This document shows positions 22,029 to 30,356 of a DNA stretch of 38,662 nt, piece after piece. The DNA lies in assembly GCA_039583695.1 (NCBI GenBank), contig JAVKSL010000020.1, forward strand, positions 1 through 38,662. The letters run 5' to 3'. The position numbers and the translations under genes were made by a program. The notes under the pieces were generated by a model that did no database searches, was not told where the DNA came from, and saw only the letters and a program-made list of their open reading frames with translations. This DNA is from JAVKSL01 sp039583695. GTDB lineage: Bacteria > Actinomycetota > Acidimicrobiia > Acidimicrobiales > JAJPHD01. How positions within the stretch are numbered: position 1 is the first letter of the stretch; every line of letters begins with the position of its first letter.

Positions 22029-22511
22029 ATGAGTGCGCCGGGCGAGCCGACGGGAGAGGTCCGTCCGCACCAGCTTGTGCGCTTTGCCCACAATTCCGAG
22101 CGCCAGTTTGCCAAGCTTCTCGACTTCTATGGGGTGGCGTGGGAGTACGAGCCGGTCGAGTTCGTGCTGGAGCGGGATCGCAAGGGTCAACCAGCGGCGG
22201 CGTTCCGTCCAGACTTTTACCTGCCGGCTCACGATCTGTTCATCGAGATCACGACGCTCAACCAGAAGCTCGTCACCAAGAAGAACCGAAAGGTGCGACG
22301 GCTCGGCGAGCTGTACCCCGAGGTGAGGATCAAGGTCCTTTACCAGCGCGATTACCTGAGCCTGCTGGTCAAGTATGGCCTCGAAGCTCCGGACAAGCCA
22401 GGCCCTGATGCAGGTGCTCTGACCTCGGGAGGTGAGGTGGTCGGGATGATCGAGGTCAGGCGCCTGGTCGATCCTGATGCGACGAGCATGAGGGGCCGGG
22501 AGGCCTCCTGA
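22029..22511 (+). CDS. Hypothetical protein with PD-(D/E)XK nuclease-like core
   Basis: Not a family I can name. Residues 18-95 look like a restriction-endonuclease fold: SERQFAKLLDFYGV (Glu24), then AAFRPDFYLP (Pro61-Asp62), LFIEITTLN (Glu73-x-Thr75) and a run of basic residues KLVTKKNRKVRR. A lysine is expected two residues after the Glu and is replaced by Thr, although Lys80 and Lys84-85 are close. About 160 aa, with a variable C-terminus. It sits 9 bases after resR with GGAGGG upstream, so it is probably co-transcribed with resR and thiL. Confidence 0.7.
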   Translation: MSAPGEPTGEVRPHQLVRFAHNSERQFAKLLDFYGVAWEYEPVEFVLERDRKGQPAAAFRPDFYLPAHDLFIEITTLNQKLVTKKNRKVRRLGELYPEVRIKVLYQRDYLSLLVKYGLEAPDKPGPDAGALTSGGEVVGMIEVRRLVDPDATSMRGREAS

Positions 22512-22520
22512 GGAGCGCAG

Positions 22521-23519
22521 ATGCCTGGCGGTGAGTTCGCGGCTATCGAGCGCATTCGCCGGGCGCTGCCCCAATCCCCCCCGACGGGCGAGACTTGGAT
22601 CGGCGATGATGCTGCAGTGCTCAGGCCTCCAGCGCCCGGCCAAGCCCTGCTCCTGTCTACCGATACATGCGTAGCCGGGCTTCATGCCGATCTAGATCTG
22701 GTCGGATTGGATGATCTCGGGTGGAAGGCACTGGCGGCGGCGTTGAGCGACTTAGCGGCCATGGGCGGATGTCCCAGCAACTGCCTGGTGACCGTCATGG
22801 GTCCGTCTGACACCGATCTGGAACAGCTTTACCGGGGACTGGCTGCTGCCTCCGAACGCTGGACCTGCCCGATAGTTGGTGGAGACCTGGTCAATGCGCC
22901 CCTGCTGGCGGTATCGGTATCGGTGAGCGGTGTCGTCCCGGTGGGGCGTCGAGCAGTGCTTCGTTCTGGTGCTCGGCCGGGGGACCTGCTCTTCGTCACC
23001 GGTCCGCTGGGCGGGTCGGCTGCTGGCCTGGCGCTGCTGCGGTCGGAGCGCCGGACCCCACCGAGCCAGGTTCCCCCGAGCCAGGACGCGCCGAGGCAAG
23101 TTCCCCCGAGCCAGGATCCGAACCCTGGCCCGGCTCTGCGCCTGGTCGCCTCCCATCGGCGCCCGCTGGCCAGGGTAGCCGAGGGAATGGCCGCGGCCGC
23201 TGGCGGTGCAACGGCGATGATCGACGTCTCTGACGGGCTCGGCGCGGACCTTGGGCACCTGGCCGACAGCTCGGGGGTCGGGTTCGAGCTCGTTGACATT
23301 CCGGTGGCCGAGGGGGCAGACCTGTCGGATGCTCTCGGCGGTGGCGAGGATTACGAGCTGGTCTTTGCCGCTCCCGAGCAGGTGAAGGTGACAGCAGCGT
23401 TCGCCGAAGCGGGGCTGCCCAAACCACTGCTGATGGGAGCTTGTACCTCAGATCCCTCAGAGCGCAGGTTGCGGGGAGAGCAGCTCGGAAGGCTCGGCTG
23501 GGAGCATGAGTGGCGCTGA
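22521..23519 (+). CDS. thiL: Thiamine-monophosphate kinase with repeat insertion
   Basis: Phosphorylates thiamine monophosphate to the active diphosphate, using ATP. Motifs: WIGDDAAVL near residue 28, LLLSTDTCVAG, SDLAAMGG, GGDLVN, MIDVSDGLGADLGHL and GGGEDYELVF. 332 aa. Between LALLRSE and GPALRLVASHRRPLARV lies an extra stretch (about residues 178-203) encoded by a 30-bp tandem duplication rich in PPSQ; it falls in a variable surface loop, so the enzyme is likely still active. AGGAG sits 5 bases before the ATG. The 3' end overlaps the convergent Rrf2 gene by 63 bases. Confidence 0.94.
   Translation: MPGGEFAAIERIRRALPQSPPTGETWIGDDAAVLRPPAPGQALLLSTDTCVAGLHADLDLVGLDDLGWKALAAALSDLAAMGGCPSNCLVTVMGPSDTDLEQLYRGLAAASERWTCPIVGGDLVNAPLLAVSVSVSGVVPVGRRAVLRSGARPGDLLFVTGPLGGSAAGLALLRSERRTPPSQVPPSQDAPRQVPPSQDPNPGPALRLVASHRRPLARVAEGMAAAAGGATAMIDVSDGLGADLGHLADSSGVGFELVDIPVAEGADLSDALGGGEDYELVFAAPEQVKVTAAFAEAGLPKPLLMGACTSDPSERRLRGEQLGRLGWEHEWR
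23061..23120 (+). repeat. 30-bp tandem duplication inside thiL
   Basis: Units at 23061-23090 and 23091-23120 differ at about four bases. Each contains two diverged CCGAGCCAGG blocks, so the 30-mer is itself built from a shorter repeat. It encodes PSQVPPSQDA and PRQVPPSQDP. Confidence 0.85.
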
Positions 23520-23951
23520 GTCGCGCAGTCCCGCAGTCCCCCTGGCGCGCTCGACCATATCAGCGAGGGTAAAAGAGTCCAAGTGGGTGCGCATGTGACC
23601 GCTCACCTCGGACCATACCGCTAGCAGCACGCACTGGCCTTCGTGATCGCAGGCGCCGTTCTCGTGGGGCAGACCGAAGTCGCCAGCCGCTATCGGTCCG
23701 TCAACCGCGCTCACGATCTGCCCCAGCGTGATCTCCCTGGGTGGTCGGGCGAGCACGTAGCCCCCTCCGACTCCGCGCTTTGAGCGCACCAGCCCGGCGC
23801 CCTTGAGCGCCAGGAGGATCTGCTCGAGGTAGGGCTGCGGCAGGCCTGTTCGCTCGGCCAGGTGGTGCACCGAGGTGGGCTCGGCCTCGCCATGCAACGC
23901 CAGGGACAGCAGCGCCCGGCTGGCGTAGTCACCCCGAGTCGATACTTTCAC
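23457..23951 (-). CDS. Rrf2-family transcriptional regulator, possible Fe-S sensor
   Basis: Winged-helix regulator of the IscR/NsrR family. It begins VKVSTRGDYASRALLSLAL (Asp8 is where NsrR has a cluster ligand). The recognition region is LAERTGLPQPYLEQILLALKGAGLVRSKRGVGGGY. The cluster loop keeps only two cysteines (Cys101 and Cys107, in ACDHEGQC); the first of the usual three is Pro95. The start is GTG 23951, supported by a TAGGCT box 7 bases before it; GGGAGG lies too close to act as a ribosome-binding site. 164 aa. No isc or suf genes are adjacent. Confidence 0.88.
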   Translation of the reverse strand: MKVSTRGDYASRALLSLALHGEAEPTSVHHLAERTGLPQPYLEQILLALKGAGLVRSKRGVGGGYVLARPPREITLGQIVSAVDGPIAAGDFGLPHENGACDHEGQCVLLAVWSEVSGHMRTHLDSFTLADMVERARGTAGLRDSAPLMLPAEPSELLSPQPAL

Positions 23952-23958
23952 ACCTCCC

Positions 23959-23964
23959 AGCCTA
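23959..23964 (-). promoter_or_regulatory. -10 box of the Rrf2 gene, leaderless
   Basis: TAGGCT on the minus strand, 7 bases before GTG 23951. It is the same hexamer as the resR-like and manB boxes. Confidence 0.55.
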
Positions 23965-24041
23965 CCCTGGGATGTTCCGCCCGATCCCTGCCGCGCCTTG
24001 GCGTGGCTCGCCTCAGGGCCCACTTGCTACCGGTTGTCTGA

Positions 24042-24047
24042 TACCGT
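24042..24047 (+). promoter_or_regulatory. Extended -10 box of the UDP-sulfoquinovose synthase gene, leaderless
   Basis: TGATACCGT: a TG extension, one base, then TACCGT, ending 6 bases before ATG 24054. No ribosome-binding site precedes the ATG. The divergent Rrf2 -10 box is only 77 bases away, so Rrf2 could act on both. Confidence 0.6.
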
Positions 24048-24053
24048 CTCACC

Positions 24054-25247
24054 ATGAGAACCCTGATCCTGGGTGGCGACGGCTTTTGTGGTTGGCCGAC
24101 CGCTCTGCACCTGTCAGCCGCGGGCCACGAGGTGGCCATCGTCGACAACCTTTCGAGGCGCAACATCGACAACGAGCTCGAGGTGAGCTCGCTCACGCCA
24201 ATATCTCCGATGTCGACCCGCCTGGCGGCCTGGAAGGAGCACACCGGTCGGGATATCGCCTTTCACCGCTTCGATGTGGGTGAGAACTACCATCGTCTCC
24301 TCGCTCTTTTGAGCGAATGGACGCCCGACGCCGTGGTGCATTTCGCTGAGCAGCGCTCGGCGCCTTACTCGATGAAAAGCTCCTGGCACAAGCGCTACAC
24401 GGTCTCCAACAACCTCAACGCTACCAATAGCCTGCTCGCCGCCGTCGTGGAGGCGGGCCTCGACACCCACATCGTGCACCTGGGCACGATGGGCGTCTAC
24501 GGATATGGCACCGCGGGGATGAAGATCCCCGAGGGCTACCTGAGGATCAAGGTGGAGACCGACGACGGCGAGACGCTCAGCCAGGAGATCCTCTACCCGC
24601 CGAACCCGGGCAGCATCTATCACATGACCAAGACCCAGGACCAGCTGCTTTTCGCCTACTACGCAAAAAATGACCACCTGCGGGTGACCGACCTGCACCA
24701 GGGCATCGTCTGGGGTACCCAGACCCCTCAAACCTGCCTCGATGATCGTCTCATCAATCGCTTCGACTACGATGGAGACTACGGCACGGTGCTCAACCGC
24801 TTCTTGATGCAGGCGGCAGTGGGCTATCCACTCACGGTTCACGGCACAGGCGGCCAGACCCGGGCGTTCATCCACATCCGTGACACCGTGCGCTGCGTGC
24901 AGCTGGCCGTGGAGAACGCCCCGGACGCTGGCCAGCGTGTTCGTATCCTCAACCAGATGACCGAGACGCATCGTGTGGCTGACCTGGCAAAGCTCGTCTC
25001 CGCGCTTACGGGGGCCGCTATCGACTACGTAGCGAACCCCCGCAACGAAGCGGCCGAGAACGAACTGCAGGTCGAGAACGCCAAGCTTCTGGGCCTGGGT
25101 CTCGAGCCGATCACCCTCGCCGACGGTCTGCTCACCGAGGTCACCGAGATCGCTCAAAAATATGCCTCGCGCTGCGACACGGACAAGATCCCGGCCCGCT
25201 CGCTGTGGCGCCAGCGACCGGCCTCCGAGGCCCAACCCCCGGGCTGA
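24054..25247 (+). CDS. sqdB: UDP-sulfoquinovose synthase
   Basis: Makes UDP-sulfoquinovose from UDP-glucose and sulfite, with bound NAD+. 397 aa, an extended SDR enzyme. The Rossmann motif is GGDGFCGW (residues 7-14). SQD1-specific features: DNLSRRNIDNELEVSSLTPI, HFAEQRSAPYSM (Glu99-Gln100-Arg101), HLGTMGVYG (Thr145), and Tyr189-x3-Lys193 in SIYHMTK. NRFDYDGDYGTVLNRF, QAAVGYPLTVHGTGGQTRAFIHIRDTV and PNPRNEAAEN also align with plant SQD1 from memory. No sqdC, sqdD or sqdX is next to it; the following gene is a GT2 glycosyltransferase instead. Confidence 0.93.
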   Translation: MRTLILGGDGFCGWPTALHLSAAGHEVAIVDNLSRRNIDNELEVSSLTPISPMSTRLAAWKEHTGRDIAFHRFDVGENYHRLLALLSEWTPDAVVHFAEQRSAPYSMKSSWHKRYTVSNNLNATNSLLAAVVEAGLDTHIVHLGTMGVYGYGTAGMKIPEGYLRIKVETDDGETLSQEILYPPNPGSIYHMTKTQDQLLFAYYAKNDHLRVTDLHQGIVWGTQTPQTCLDDRLINRFDYDGDYGTVLNRFLMQAAVGYPLTVHGTGGQTRAFIHIRDTVRCVQLAVENAPDAGQRVRILNQMTETHRVADLAKLVSALTGAAIDYVANPRNEAAENELQVENAKLLGLGLEPITLADGLLTEVTEIAQKYASRCDTDKIPARSLWRQRPASEAQPPG

Positions 25248-25300
25248 CCGGGACCCTGGCCGCACCGGTGCCCTGCTCTGCGCCGGCCGTCTCTGGGGGC

Positions 25301-25306
25301 TAGCCT
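25301..25306 (+). promoter_or_regulatory. -10 box of the GT2 gene, near-leaderless
   Basis: TAGCCT ends 9 bases before ATG 25316, in a 68-base GC-rich gap after sqdB. It implies a leader of at most two or three bases. Confidence 0.45.
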
Positions 25307-25315
25307 TGCTCCCCG

Positions 25316-28300
25316 ATGGAGATTCAGGCACCGCTGGTCATGGCGGTTCTCGTGACCTGCGATCCCGGTCCCTGGTTTGAGGAGACACTGGGCGCGCTGG
25401 CGTACCAGGACTATCCCAACCTGACGATTGTCGTGGTCGACGCCGCCAGCTCCACGGACCCGAGCGGTCGGGTGGCGGCGATCCTTCCCGAGGCCCGCGT
25501 GCTCCGGCTGGCCACAAATATTGGCTATGCTCCCAGCACCAATGCCGCTGTCGAGCTGACCAGGGGCGCCACCCACCTCCTGCTCTGCCACGACGACGTT
25601 GCTCCCGCGCCCGATGCTGTGCGCCTGATGGTGGAGGAGGCGTTTCGATCCAATGCCGGCATCGTCGCCCCCAAGCTGGTGGCGTGGGATCAGCCCGATC
25701 GATTGCTGCAGGTGGGGATGTCCGTCACCCGTGGGGGAGCTCCCACCCCCCGGGTCGAACGAGGTGAGCTGGACCAGGAGCAACACGACTCGGTAAGGGA
25801 GGTGTTCCTGGCGCCCGGGGCCTTCACGCTGGTCCGCTCAGACCTGTTCGCCACTCTTGGGGGGTTCGACCCGGAGATAACGTCGATGGGGGAAGACGTC
25901 GACCTGTGCTGGCGGGCACACTTGCTTGGCGCCCGGGTGGTGGTGGCGCCTCAGGCCCGGGTCCGGCACCTCGAAGCCCTCAGCACGGGAGCTCGGCATC
26001 TGTCTGGATCCACGAGCCCTGGATCCACGAGCCCTGGATCCACGAGCCCTGGATCCACGAGCCCTGGATCCACGAGCCCTGGGGCGACGGTCGAGCAGGT
26101 TGCCCTGGCTCGACGACATCAGCTGCGTACGGTCCTCAAGTGCTACCGCGTGTGGAGCTTGGCTCGGATCCTGCCTCAGCTGGTGGTGTTGTGGGTTATC
26201 GAGGTGACGATCGCTCTGTTCACTCATCGGTCGGCGCTAGCTGGTGCCCTTGCCGGGTCGTGGCGCTGGAACTTCAGCCGCCGCAAGGACCTGCGAACGG
26301 CGAGATCGGCTGTCCAGGCGAAACGCACCTTGTCCGACCACGCCCTGAGCTACCTTCAGGTGGGCGTGGTGACGGGCATCCTGGAGCGCCGTCAGGCTCC
26401 GTCGGCCTTCGGATGGCCCGACTGGCATCAAGCTTGGCACCCCGGTCCCGGCCAGTCCCAGCTCCACGGCGCCGGGGTCGCTGGCGACCGCGAACAAGGG
26501 GCGATCCGGGAGTCAGCGAGACCACGTCTGGCAGGCCCAGGGCCCACGGGCGTGGGCACTGCGAAGCTGGCCTCAGGCGGGACGTTCTGGGTGGCGGTGG
26601 CCTGGCTGGCCGTGCTCGTGCTCATCGTGTTCGGGAGTCGCCAGCTTGCCACCAGCGCATTTCCTGCCGTGGGACAGCTGGCCCCCTGGCCGTCCTGGAC
26701 GACTTTTCTCGGGCACTTCGTGAGCGGCTGGCGCTCTAGCGGGCTCGGCGCCTCGGCGCCGGCCCCGCAGGCGTTCGCCTTCATCGGTTTGGCAGGGATG
26801 CTGGTGCTCGGGCACATGGGTTTCCTCCAGCACCTGGCGGTGCTGGGCACCCTGCCAGTTGGCGCTCTGGGGGCCTGGTATCTGGGCCGGCCCCTTGGCT
26901 CCCGCTGGGCCAGGACTGTGACCATGGTGGCCTATGCGGTGATACCGCTCCCGTATGGCGCCCTTGGGCTGGGCAGCTGGGAGGTTCTGGTTGCCTACGC
27001 GGCCGCTCCGTGGGTGCTCCGGCTGCTCTTGGAGGCCATGGGCCTCGAGCCTTACGACACCAGGTACCGTGCCGCGCGACGCACCCGCCCGGGGGCTCTC
27101 CGTGTCCTCGGCTCGACCAACAACCGCTCACGACGATTGGGCCCGGTGCCCCGCTGTGGCCTGTCCCTGGCAGTGCTGGTCGCCTTGACCAGTGCAGTTG
27201 CACCATCCGAGGTGGTCGTCGTGTTGATCTGCGCCATCGGGTTGCTCGCTGGCTCGGCATTCGCCGGACAATCAGCTGCGGCGGTGCGCTCTTTGGTGGT
27301 AGCGGTCCTCGGGGTGCTCGGTGCGGTCATCTTGTCGGTGCCCTGGACTCTTGGATTGCTGCACCCCGGTCCGGGCTTGGCGGCGCTTGGCGGGCCGGGC
27401 TCCGTGGAGCCCGCTGGTGTGGGCCAGCTGCTAGCCCTTCGTATCGGCGGCGTAGGGGTGACCCCCCTGGCCTGGGGCCTGGTCGCCGCGGCTCTCCTTC
27501 CTCTCTTGGTCGGACAGGGCTGGCGCTTTGCATGGGCCTCCCGGTGCTGGGGGGTCGCGGTCGCCTGTTGGCTGGCCGCATGGCTGGGGGGCAAGGGGTG
27601 GCTGGGGGTGAGCATTCCCACCGGGGTTCTCCTGGCCGCGGCGTCGGCTGCAATCGCTTTGTGCGTGGGTCTTGGGGTGGTGGCATTTCAGACCGACCTG
27701 GCCAGGTTCCGCTTCGGGTGGCGCCAGCTGGCTTCGCTGCTTGCCGCTGCCGGCGTGCTGGTGGGGACCTTCTCGTTCTTGGGGGCCACAGTTGGCGGCC
27801 GGTGGGGTCTTCCAACCCAGGACTACAATCAGGTGCTCTCGTGGATGCCGGCATGTGCCACAGGTAGCGGCGGCTCCCCGTGCCAGCTCGGTGGGCTCCA
27901 GGCTGTTCACGGCGGAGCCTTCAGGGTCTTGTGGATGGGCAACCCCGAGGCCCTGCCGATGGGCTCGTGGTCGATCGGCCCTGGGCTGGCTTTCGCCACC
28001 TCCGAGAACGGTCCCCCAGACGCCACCTCCCTGTTGCCGCCGGGTGGTCAGGGTGGAGCGCACCTCCTGGCGCAAGACGTCAATCTTGCGACCGGTGACC
28101 TGACGAGCCGGCTGGGGCACCTGCTGGCTCCCCTGGCCGTGCGCTACATCGTGATACCGACCCAGCTGGACCCTGCTCCCGGCGCTCTGGCCCTGCCGCC
28201 ACCCCCCAGCTTGTTGAAGGCCCTCGAGGTGCAAGAGGACCTCCTCCAACTGCCGTCCAACCCTTCGATCCTGGTGTTTGCCAACACTGCCTGGGCACCG

Positions 28301-28756
28301 GGCCGGGCCGAGCTCACTCCAGCTGCGGCAGCCGAGAGCGCATCGGTTGGGCCAAAAGCGGCGCTGAACGCTCCTCTGGCCGGATCGCCGCCGGTCCTTC
28401 CGGGACCCGCCGGGGCTTCGAGCTTCACCGGGCGCATCCCCAGCGGGACTGTCTACCTCTCGGCTGGCTCGTCGCGCTGGCAGCTCACTCAGGCCACGGG
28501 AAAGGTGGCGAGCGCCCACCCAGCCTTTGGCTGGGCGACCACCTTTGACGTGACTGACCCTGGCTTGGCCACGCTGGCTTTTCGTACCCCGATTCTTTAC
28601 CTGTTGGTGATAGCGATTGACTGCATCGCCTGGTTGCTCGCCTTGTTCTTGCTGTTCATCCCGCGGAGCCGGCACCGGCGAGGCGATGGGACGGGTGGGA
28701 TCGCATCCAGGGCGAGCCAGCAGCTGGTAACGCCACCGGTCCGGGTCGGGTCCTGA
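25316..28756 (+). CDS. Very large GT2 glycosyltransferase with multi-membrane and extracellular parts
   Basis: 1146 aa. Residues 1-225 form a GT-A glycosyltransferase: VLVTCDPGPWFEETLGALAYQDYP, VVDAASSTDPS, the metal-site HDD (92-94) and the acceptor motif EDVDLCWR (193-200). A GSTSP repeat linker is at 231-255. Hydrophobic segments follow near 275-310, then about ten more between 421 and 840. A soluble, probably extracellular region spans about 845-1095, with a last membrane helix near 1100-1125 before a basic end. Such proteins beside DUF5719 genes are conserved in actinobacteria and are presumed to build envelope glycans; donor and acceptor are unknown. Following sqdB, a sulfoquinovose link is possible but unproven. 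Confidence 0.85.
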   Translation: MEIQAPLVMAVLVTCDPGPWFEETLGALAYQDYPNLTIVVVDAASSTDPSGRVAAILPEARVLRLATNIGYAPSTNAAVELTRGATHLLLCHDDVAPAPDAVRLMVEEAFRSNAGIVAPKLVAWDQPDRLLQVGMSVTRGGAPTPRVERGELDQEQHDSVREVFLAPGAFTLVRSDLFATLGGFDPEITSMGEDVDLCWRAHLLGARVVVAPQARVRHLEALSTGARHLSGSTSPGSTSPGSTSPGSTSPGSTSPGATVEQVALARRHQLRTVLKCYRVWSLARILPQLVVLWVIEVTIALFTHRSALAGALAGSWRWNFSRRKDLRTARSAVQAKRTLSDHALSYLQVGVVTGILERRQAPSAFGWPDWHQAWHPGPGQSQLHGAGVAGDREQGAIRESARPRLAGPGPTGVGTAKLASGGTFWVAVAWLAVLVLIVFGSRQLATSAFPAVGQLAPWPSWTTFLGHFVSGWRSSGLGASAPAPQAFAFIGLAGMLVLGHMGFLQHLAVLGTLPVGALGAWYLGRPLGSRWARTVTMVAYAVIPLPYGALGLGSWEVLVAYAAAPWVLRLLLEAMGLEPYDTRYRAARRTRPGALRVLGSTNNRSRRLGPVPRCGLSLAVLVALTSAVAPSEVVVVLICAIGLLAGSAFAGQSAAAVRSLVVAVLGVLGAVILSVPWTLGLLHPGPGLAALGGPGSVEPAGVGQLLALRIGGVGVTPLAWGLVAAALLPLLVGQGWRFAWASRCWGVAVACWLAAWLGGKGWLGVSIPTGVLLAAASAAIALCVGLGVVAFQTDLARFRFGWRQLASLLAAAGVLVGTFSFLGATVGGRWGLPTQDYNQVLSWMPACATGSGGSPCQLGGLQAVHGGAFRVLWMGNPEALPMGSWSIGPGLAFATSENGPPDATSLLPPGGQGGAHLLAQDVNLATGDLTSRLGHLLAPLAVRYIVIPTQLDPAPGALALPPPPSLLKALEVQEDLLQLPSNPSILVFANTAWAPGRAELTPAAAAESASVGPKAALNAPLAGSPPVLPGPAGASSFTGRIPSGTVYLSAGSSRWQLTQATGKVASAHPAFGWATTFDVTDPGLATLAFRTPILYLLVIAIDCIAWLLALFLLFIPRSRHRRGDGTGGIASRASQQLVTPPVRVGS
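26006..26080 (+). repeat. 15-bp tandem repeat, five perfect copies, inside the GT2 gene
   Basis: Unit GGATCCACGAGCCCT at 26006, 26021, 26036, 26051 and 26066, all identical. It encodes Gly-Ser-Thr-Ser-Pro five times and preserves the frame at any copy number. Confidence 0.97.
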
Positions 28757-28757
28757 G

Positions 28758-30305
28758 ATGACTCCAGTTGGACGCCGGCGTTTGATGCTGGGGACGATCG
28801 GTGTCCTGATTGTCCTCGGTGGGGTGGGGGATGCTCTCGCCGGTGGTGGCCCGGATCAGATCCGCTTCGCTGGCGCGTTCCGTGGATCGACCGCTCTGGC
28901 GCCGGTTGCCGCGATCTCCTCGAGCTGGTACTGCGCGGTTGCCACTGGGCCGGCAGCGCCCACCGTGTCACCTCGCACAATGTCGCCCACACAGGGCCAG
29001 CTGACCGTCAGCGCCAGCCGGCCCAGCACCTCGAAGTCACACGCTCCGAAGTCGACCACCACGCCAAAGCCAGCCCCGGCTCCTGCGACGATGTCGGGAG
29101 CAGTCATAGTCCTGGCCAACACCGGCCCCGTCGCCGTGAGCGGTACCGTCGCCGTGGCCGGCCAAGCATCGGTGGTCGACGTTCCGGTCACAGTGCCAGC
29201 CCACGGGAAGGCAACTGTCGACGAAAGCCGCAGAGTGGCGGGTTCAGACCTAGCGGCCACGGTGGTCATGGATGGTGGTGGGGTGGCGGTGGAGCAGCTA
29301 TTCACCTACGGCAGCGCGCTGACGGTCGTCCCCTGCTCGTCGACCTCCTCCTCCAGCTGGTACTTCGCGTCGGGATCGACGACTGGGTCCGACGAGATGC
29401 TCGTCTCGCTCTACAACCCGCTTCCCACCAGCGCGGTGGTCAACCTGTCGTTCGCCACCAGCCACGGTCCGGCTGCGCCGAGCAACGATCAGGGCATCGT
29501 CGTCCCGGCGTTCGCCCAGGTTGTGGTGAGTGTCGGGGCTCATGTCCAGCAACAAGCCCTCGTCGCCACCAGCGTCGACGTGCTGGACGGGCGAGTGGTT
29601 GCCGAGGAGGTGCAGATCAACCCAGCAGATGCATCATCGGGTGCAAGCCTCTGCCTGGGCACGCCGGTAACAGCGACCCGCTGGGACCTGGCAGCGGGGC
29701 TGGTTGCGCCGGGCACGGTGGACAAGCTCGATGTCTACAACCCATCTAAGACGACCGCGTCGGTTCAGCTGGTTCTGCTCCTGAGGCTCGGATCGACCAA
29801 TCCGATCGCCGTATCGGTTGCGCCGGACTCGGTGGTCGAGGTGCTGGCGAACGCGCAGCCCCGGATCCCTCACAACTCGCTGTTCAGCGTCGACGCCGTC
29901 TCGACCAACGGCGTCGGGGTGGTGGTCGAGAGGTCCTTCCTCGACCAGGCACCCCAGACCCAACGTGGCCTCACTGAGACAGTCGGTGGGATGCCCGGGA
30001 AGAGCTGGGTCCTGGCTTCGGGGATCCCGACGAGCACATCCAGGGAGCTGGTGGTCGTCGAGAACCCAGGATCGACACCAGTCTCGGTGACCGCAACCGC
30101 CATGTCAGGCGGCGGTGCCGAGCCAGCACCTGCTCTCTCGGGCAAGTTGGTCCCGCCAGGGCGTCCAGTAGTCCTGTCGCTCCGCGGGGCGGCGCTCCAA
30201 GACCCACTGTCGATCGACGCGAGTGGCCCTGTGCTCGTCGAGCAGGAGGTGGTTGGCCCTTCTGGCCACGGCGTTTCCTCCGTGCTGGGCGAACCGGCGG
30301 GGTGA
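28758..30305 (+). CDS. DUF5719 family secreted or membrane-anchored protein
   Basis: 515 aa with an N-terminal hydrophobic signal or anchor (residues ~8-28, RRRLMLGTIGVLIVLGGVGDA). The rest is low in charge and rich in Ser, Thr and Val. It contains three related blocks starting with a Trp-x-x-Ala element (SSWYCAVATG, SSWYFASGSTTG, TRWDLAAGL) and followed by an Asn-Pro motif (LYNPLPTSAVV, VYNPSKTTASV), suggesting repeated beta-sandwich modules. It starts one base after the GT2 stop and is probably translationally coupled to it. Its conserved pairing with the GT2 gene suggests a role in the same envelope process; no activity is known to me. Confidence 0.85.
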   Translation: MTPVGRRRLMLGTIGVLIVLGGVGDALAGGGPDQIRFAGAFRGSTALAPVAAISSSWYCAVATGPAAPTVSPRTMSPTQGQLTVSASRPSTSKSHAPKSTTTPKPAPAPATMSGAVIVLANTGPVAVSGTVAVAGQASVVDVPVTVPAHGKATVDESRRVAGSDLAATVVMDGGGVAVEQLFTYGSALTVVPCSSTSSSSWYFASGSTTGSDEMLVSLYNPLPTSAVVNLSFATSHGPAAPSNDQGIVVPAFAQVVVSVGAHVQQQALVATSVDVLDGRVVAEEVQINPADASSGASLCLGTPVTATRWDLAAGLVAPGTVDKLDVYNPSKTTASVQLVLLLRLGSTNPIAVSVAPDSVVEVLANAQPRIPHNSLFSVDAVSTNGVGVVVERSFLDQAPQTQRGLTETVGGMPGKSWVLASGIPTSTSRELVVVENPGSTPVSVTATAMSGGGAEPAPALSGKLVPPGRPVVLSLRGAALQDPLSIDASGPVLVEQEVVGPSGHGVSSVLGEPAG

Positions 30306-30356
30306 AGCCCTGGGTTGGGGAGGAGGGTCCTTGGAGGGCACCGCCCCCAAGTGGGG
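30306..30356. other. Convergent gap between the DUF5719 gene and ftsH
   Basis: 51 GC-rich bases. It contains an imperfect copy of an ~18-base segment that also occurs in the ftsH tail (GGTCCTTGG plus GGCACCG, at 30327-30344 and 30422-30438) and a weak CCCC-AAGT-GGGG hairpin with no T-run. No convincing terminator for either gene. Confidence 0.5.

Noticed and set aside
23520..24053. tRNA gene or riboswitch near thiL/sqdB
   Set aside because: The region is the Rrf2 gene plus a 102-base divergent promoter region; no cloverleaf or thiamine-riboswitch core is visible.
26006..26080. Insertion-sequence remnant at the GT2 repeat
   Set aside because: Simple 15-bp unit in frame, no terminal inverted repeats, no target-site duplication and no transposase fragment.
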